Positions 63,262 through 64,000 of a DNA stretch of 64,000 nt are shown piece by piece. A program made the translations under genes and the position numbers. Source of the DNA: G965247265 sp965247265 (lineage in GTDB: Bacteria > Pseudomonadota > Gammaproteobacteria > UBA4575); assembly GCA_965247265.1 (NCBI GenBank), contig OZ252002.1, positions 1,488,001 to 1,552,000 on the forward strand, in the 5' to 3' direction. Each line of letters opens with the position of its first letter. The first letter of the stretch is position 1. The notes beneath the pieces were generated by a model, which saw only the letters and a program-made list of their open reading frames with translations, was not told where the DNA came from and searched no databases.

Positions 63262-64000
63262 TTAAGTTTGGCGCTCGGTGATGATACCACCACCTAAGCA
63301 AGTGTCATGCTGATAAAACACAATACTTTGTCCGGGTGTGACGGCCCACTGTGGTGAATCGAAGGTAACTAATAGTGATCTTTTAGTTACATTGTGAATC
63401 CGACAAGGGTTTTCCTGCTGACGATAGCGAATTTTTGCATTAATGTTTTCAATATTTGGTGGGGGATGGCTTGCAATCCAGTGTACGTCATGAGTTATAA
63501 TTTTAGAATGGAACAGTGCTTCGCTATCATGACCTTGTACGACATATAAATTATTAGTAGCAATGTCTTTGTCTGCTACGTACCAGGGATCTTCAGGCAA
63601 ACTTTTTTTCCCACCTATACCGAGCCCTTGTCGCTGACCAATTGTATAAAACATGACACCCTCATGCTTGCCTATGTATTCATTCGATAATGAGAAAATA
63701 TCGCCTGGAATAGATGGGATATATGTTTGTAAAAAATCTTTAAACTTTCGTTCACCAATGAAACAAATTCCAGTGCTATCTTTTTTATCATGAACGTCAA
63801 AATTATTTTCTTTTGCTAACAATCGAACTTCGGACTTGTCTATTTCTCCTAATGGAAAGAGCACTTTTTCAAGTTGACTAGTATTTAGTGTATGTAAAAA
63901 ATAGGTTTGATCTTTATCGGTGTCACGACTTTTCTTTAGTTGAACAGATGACCCAGCAATATCGCAGCGAGCATAGTGACCTGTCGCGATGTATTCAGCA
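63262..64000 (-). CDS. mnmA: tRNA-specific 2-thiouridylase MnmA, 5' part outside the window
   Basis: The frame is open through base 64000, so the N-terminal part (with the ATP-binding loop) lies beyond the edge. Seen: EYIATGHYARCDIAG, KDQTYFLHTL, LFPLGEIDKSEVRLLAKENN, the catalytic cysteine loop DSTGICFIGERKFKDFL, IGQRQGLGIGG and the C-terminal barrel. It thiolates U34 of certain tRNAs. Confidence 0.95.
   Translation of the reverse strand, partial: AEYIATGHYARCDIAGSSVQLKKSRDTDKDQTYFLHTLNTSQLEKVLFPLGEIDKSEVRLLAKENNFDVHDKKDSTGICFIGERKFKDFLQTYIPSIPGDIFSLSNEYIGKHEGVMFYTIGQRQGLGIGGKKSLPEDPWYVADKDIATNNLYVVQGHDSEALFHSKIITHDVHWIASHPPPNIENINAKIRYRQQENPCRIHNVTKRSLLVTFDSPQWAVTPGQSIVFYQHDTCLGGGIITERQT

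Noticed and set aside
1..64000. tRNA genes, CRISPR arrays, insertion sequences
   Set aside because: No tRNA-like T-arm context outside coding genes, no regularly spaced repeats and no transposase text were found by eye.

Overview
The window is AT-rich chromosomal DNA from a gammaproteobacterium. Markers that point there are CsiV next to Mfd, the ccmABCDEFGHI cytochrome c maturation operon, the msbA-lpxK-kdsB lipopolysaccharide block, LolCD, SirB2, and the HflD-MnmA pair. I cannot name a genus. No tRNA, rRNA, CRISPR array or insertion sequence was recognised.

The accessory part (about 5.4-20.7 kb) is a thiocyanate/cyanate island. On the minus strand lies an operon for the three subunits of cobalt-type thiocyanate hydrolase (ScnB, ScnA, ScnC), a P15K-like activator, a DsrE-like sulfur protein and a nitrate/sulfonate-type ABC importer (ATPase, Tat-exported binding protein, permease). 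Nearby are cyanase (CynS), a CynR-like LysR regulator, a CbtB-CbtA cobalt transporter and two outer-membrane porins. Reading by hand I found one regulatory element three times: upstream of the first porin, of scnB, and between cynR and cbtB. Each copy has an ATAG-N7-CTAT palindrome centred near -64, a conserved AACAAAG or ACACAAAG tract, a TTGGAT/C -35 box, a 17-base spacer and a -10 box. This predicts one CynR-like regulon joining outer-membrane entry, inner-membrane import, hydrolysis and cobalt supply. The first porin also has a long leader RNA with several hairpins and an H-type pseudoknot ending exactly at the Shine-Dalgarno sequence. I do not recognise it as a known class.

The rest is mostly housekeeping. 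0-5.3 kb: purine salvage (Hpt, methylthioinosine phosphorylase), lipoproteins and small membrane proteins. 20.7-26.4 kb: small unknown genes, CsiV, Mfd. 26.7-33.7 kb: the ccm operon. 33.7-38 kb: a degenerate GGDEF protein, broken small genes and the agmatine pathway AguA-AguB. 38-49.6 kb: LolCD, a decayed comEC, ExbBD-MsbA-LpxK-Trm112-KdsB, and a secretin-like protein. 49.9-54.3 kb: a Gld-type ABC system. 54.3-64 kb: PurB, FumC, a GGDEF-EAL protein, an EamA transporter, AcnA, HflD and MnmA (running off the end).

Six genes look broken: an NTF2-like gene, a DUF6868-type gene, a lipoprotein, a membrane protein beside lolD, comEC and nudF. Three of them carry a single in-frame TGA in an otherwise readable frame. 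This suggests ongoing gene decay or consensus errors in the assembly.
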